Positions 63,688 to 64,000 of a stretch of 64,000 nucleotides of DNA are shown piece after piece. The notes beneath the pieces were generated by a model that was not told the origin of the DNA, searched no databases, and saw only the letters and a list, made by a program, of their open reading frames with translations. The stretch is taken from assembly GCF_003574355.1 (NCBI RefSeq), contig NZ_QWLB01000004.1, positions 1-64,000 of the forward strand, given 5' to 3'. Position numbers and translations under genes: made by a program. Source of the DNA: Meiothermus granaticius NBRC 107808 (lineage in GTDB: Bacteria; Deinococcota; Deinococci; Deinococcales; Thermaceae). Every line of letters begins with the position of its first letter. Position 1 is the stretch's first letter.

Positions 63688-64000
63688 CTAGTCAGCGTTG
63701 GAGCCCATTCCACTCAAGCGATAGCCCACCCCGCGCACGGTCTCGAGCTGCTCTCCGCAGGCGCCCAGACGTTCCCGCAGGTTCTTGATGTGAACATTGA
63801 TGGTGCGTTCATCGACTCCGGAGTCGCCCAGTGCGTCCATGATCTCGTTACGGGTAAAGGCCTTGCCGGGGTGTGCGGCCAGAGCAGCCAGCAGGCGCAG
63901 TTGCGTGGGGGTAAGGCTCAGAGGTTCTCCCCGGCAGCGGGCCTGGAAAGCCTCGAGGTCAATCTCTAACCCCCCCACCTGGTAGTGCTGGGGGGTCCTG
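63688..64000 (-). CDS. OmpR-family response regulator, C-terminal part (cut by edge)
   Basis: Only the winged-helix output domain is visible, with the frame open beyond the right edge. LSLTPTQLRLLAALAAHPGK (recognition scaffold), VDERTINVHIKNLRERLG (recognition helix) and VRGVGYRLSG (wing) are typical of OmpR/PhoB proteins. The receiver domain must lie outside the window. Partner of the adjacent histidine kinase. Confidence 0.9.
   Translation of the reverse strand, partial: RTPQHYQVGGLEIDLEAFQARCRGEPLSLTPTQLRLLAALAAHPGKAFTRNEIMDALGDSGVDERTINVHIKNLRERLGACGEQLETVRGVGYRLSGMGSNAD

Overview
The window looks like chromosome of a thermophilic Deinococcota of the family Thermaceae, most likely Meiothermus or Allomeiothermus. 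This is judged from gene content and protein resemblance, not from a database search. Pointers are a complete V/A-type ATPase operon in the Thermus order (G-I-K-E-C-F-A-B-D), lysine synthesis through the amino-group carrier LysW, high GC, many leaderless promoters (a TAnnnT box 5-9 nt before the start codon), and a very large excess of the palindrome CTCGAG on both coding and intergenic DNA. I found no rRNA, tRNA, CRISPR array, insertion sequence or phage.

Layout. 1-6910 (minus): one overlapping operon for uptake and breakdown of an unidentified N-heterocycle: ABC transporter of the NMT1/THI5 type, small membrane protein, creatininase-family amidohydrolase, two CodA-like amidohydrolases (one with a damaged active site) and an FAD-dependent oxidase cut by the left edge. 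7028-8927: FtsH. 9159-13600 (minus): class Ib ribonucleotide reductase nrdI-nrdE-nrdF plus a thioesterase, under a cobalamin riboswitch and a promoter carrying two NrdR-like palindromes; NrdF has an ATP-cone fused to its C-terminus. 13822-15921: four small unrelated genes.

15902-22486 (minus): a lysine (alpha-aminoadipate) operon: promoter, 14-residue leader peptide with tandem Lys codons, intrinsic terminator, homocitrate-synthase-like gene, degenerate PhzF-like gene, lysT, lysU, a double zinc-ribbon protein related to LysW, lysW itself (without cysteines), lysX and lysY. 22549-30953: housekeeping genes (LOG, rlmB, mltG, ruvX, LON-N protein, 3-hydroxybutyrate dehydrogenase, trmFO), several small proteins, and a SRPBCC / B12-binding / AhpD-like group behind a 19-bp palindrome. 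30971-39650 (minus): V/A-ATPase operon.

39775-42104: rRNA methyltransferase and a secreted PEGA protein. 42105-52045 (minus): a tight run of about 14 genes, all overlapping or separated by at most about 20 nt: cation/proton antiporter, UspA, DUF211, VIT-like protein, fluoride channel, DUF190, phosphoesterase, a pair of MutS-type ATPases without mismatch-recognition domains, a winged-helix-like protein, an MFS transporter, a DUF6062 protein and a coiled-coil protein. This is the best candidate for an undescribed functional unit. 52250-57348 (minus): glycolate oxidase glcDEF with glycerate 2-kinase. 57458-64000: ComM/YifB ATPase, M16C peptidase, CysE, and a two-component system cut by the right edge.
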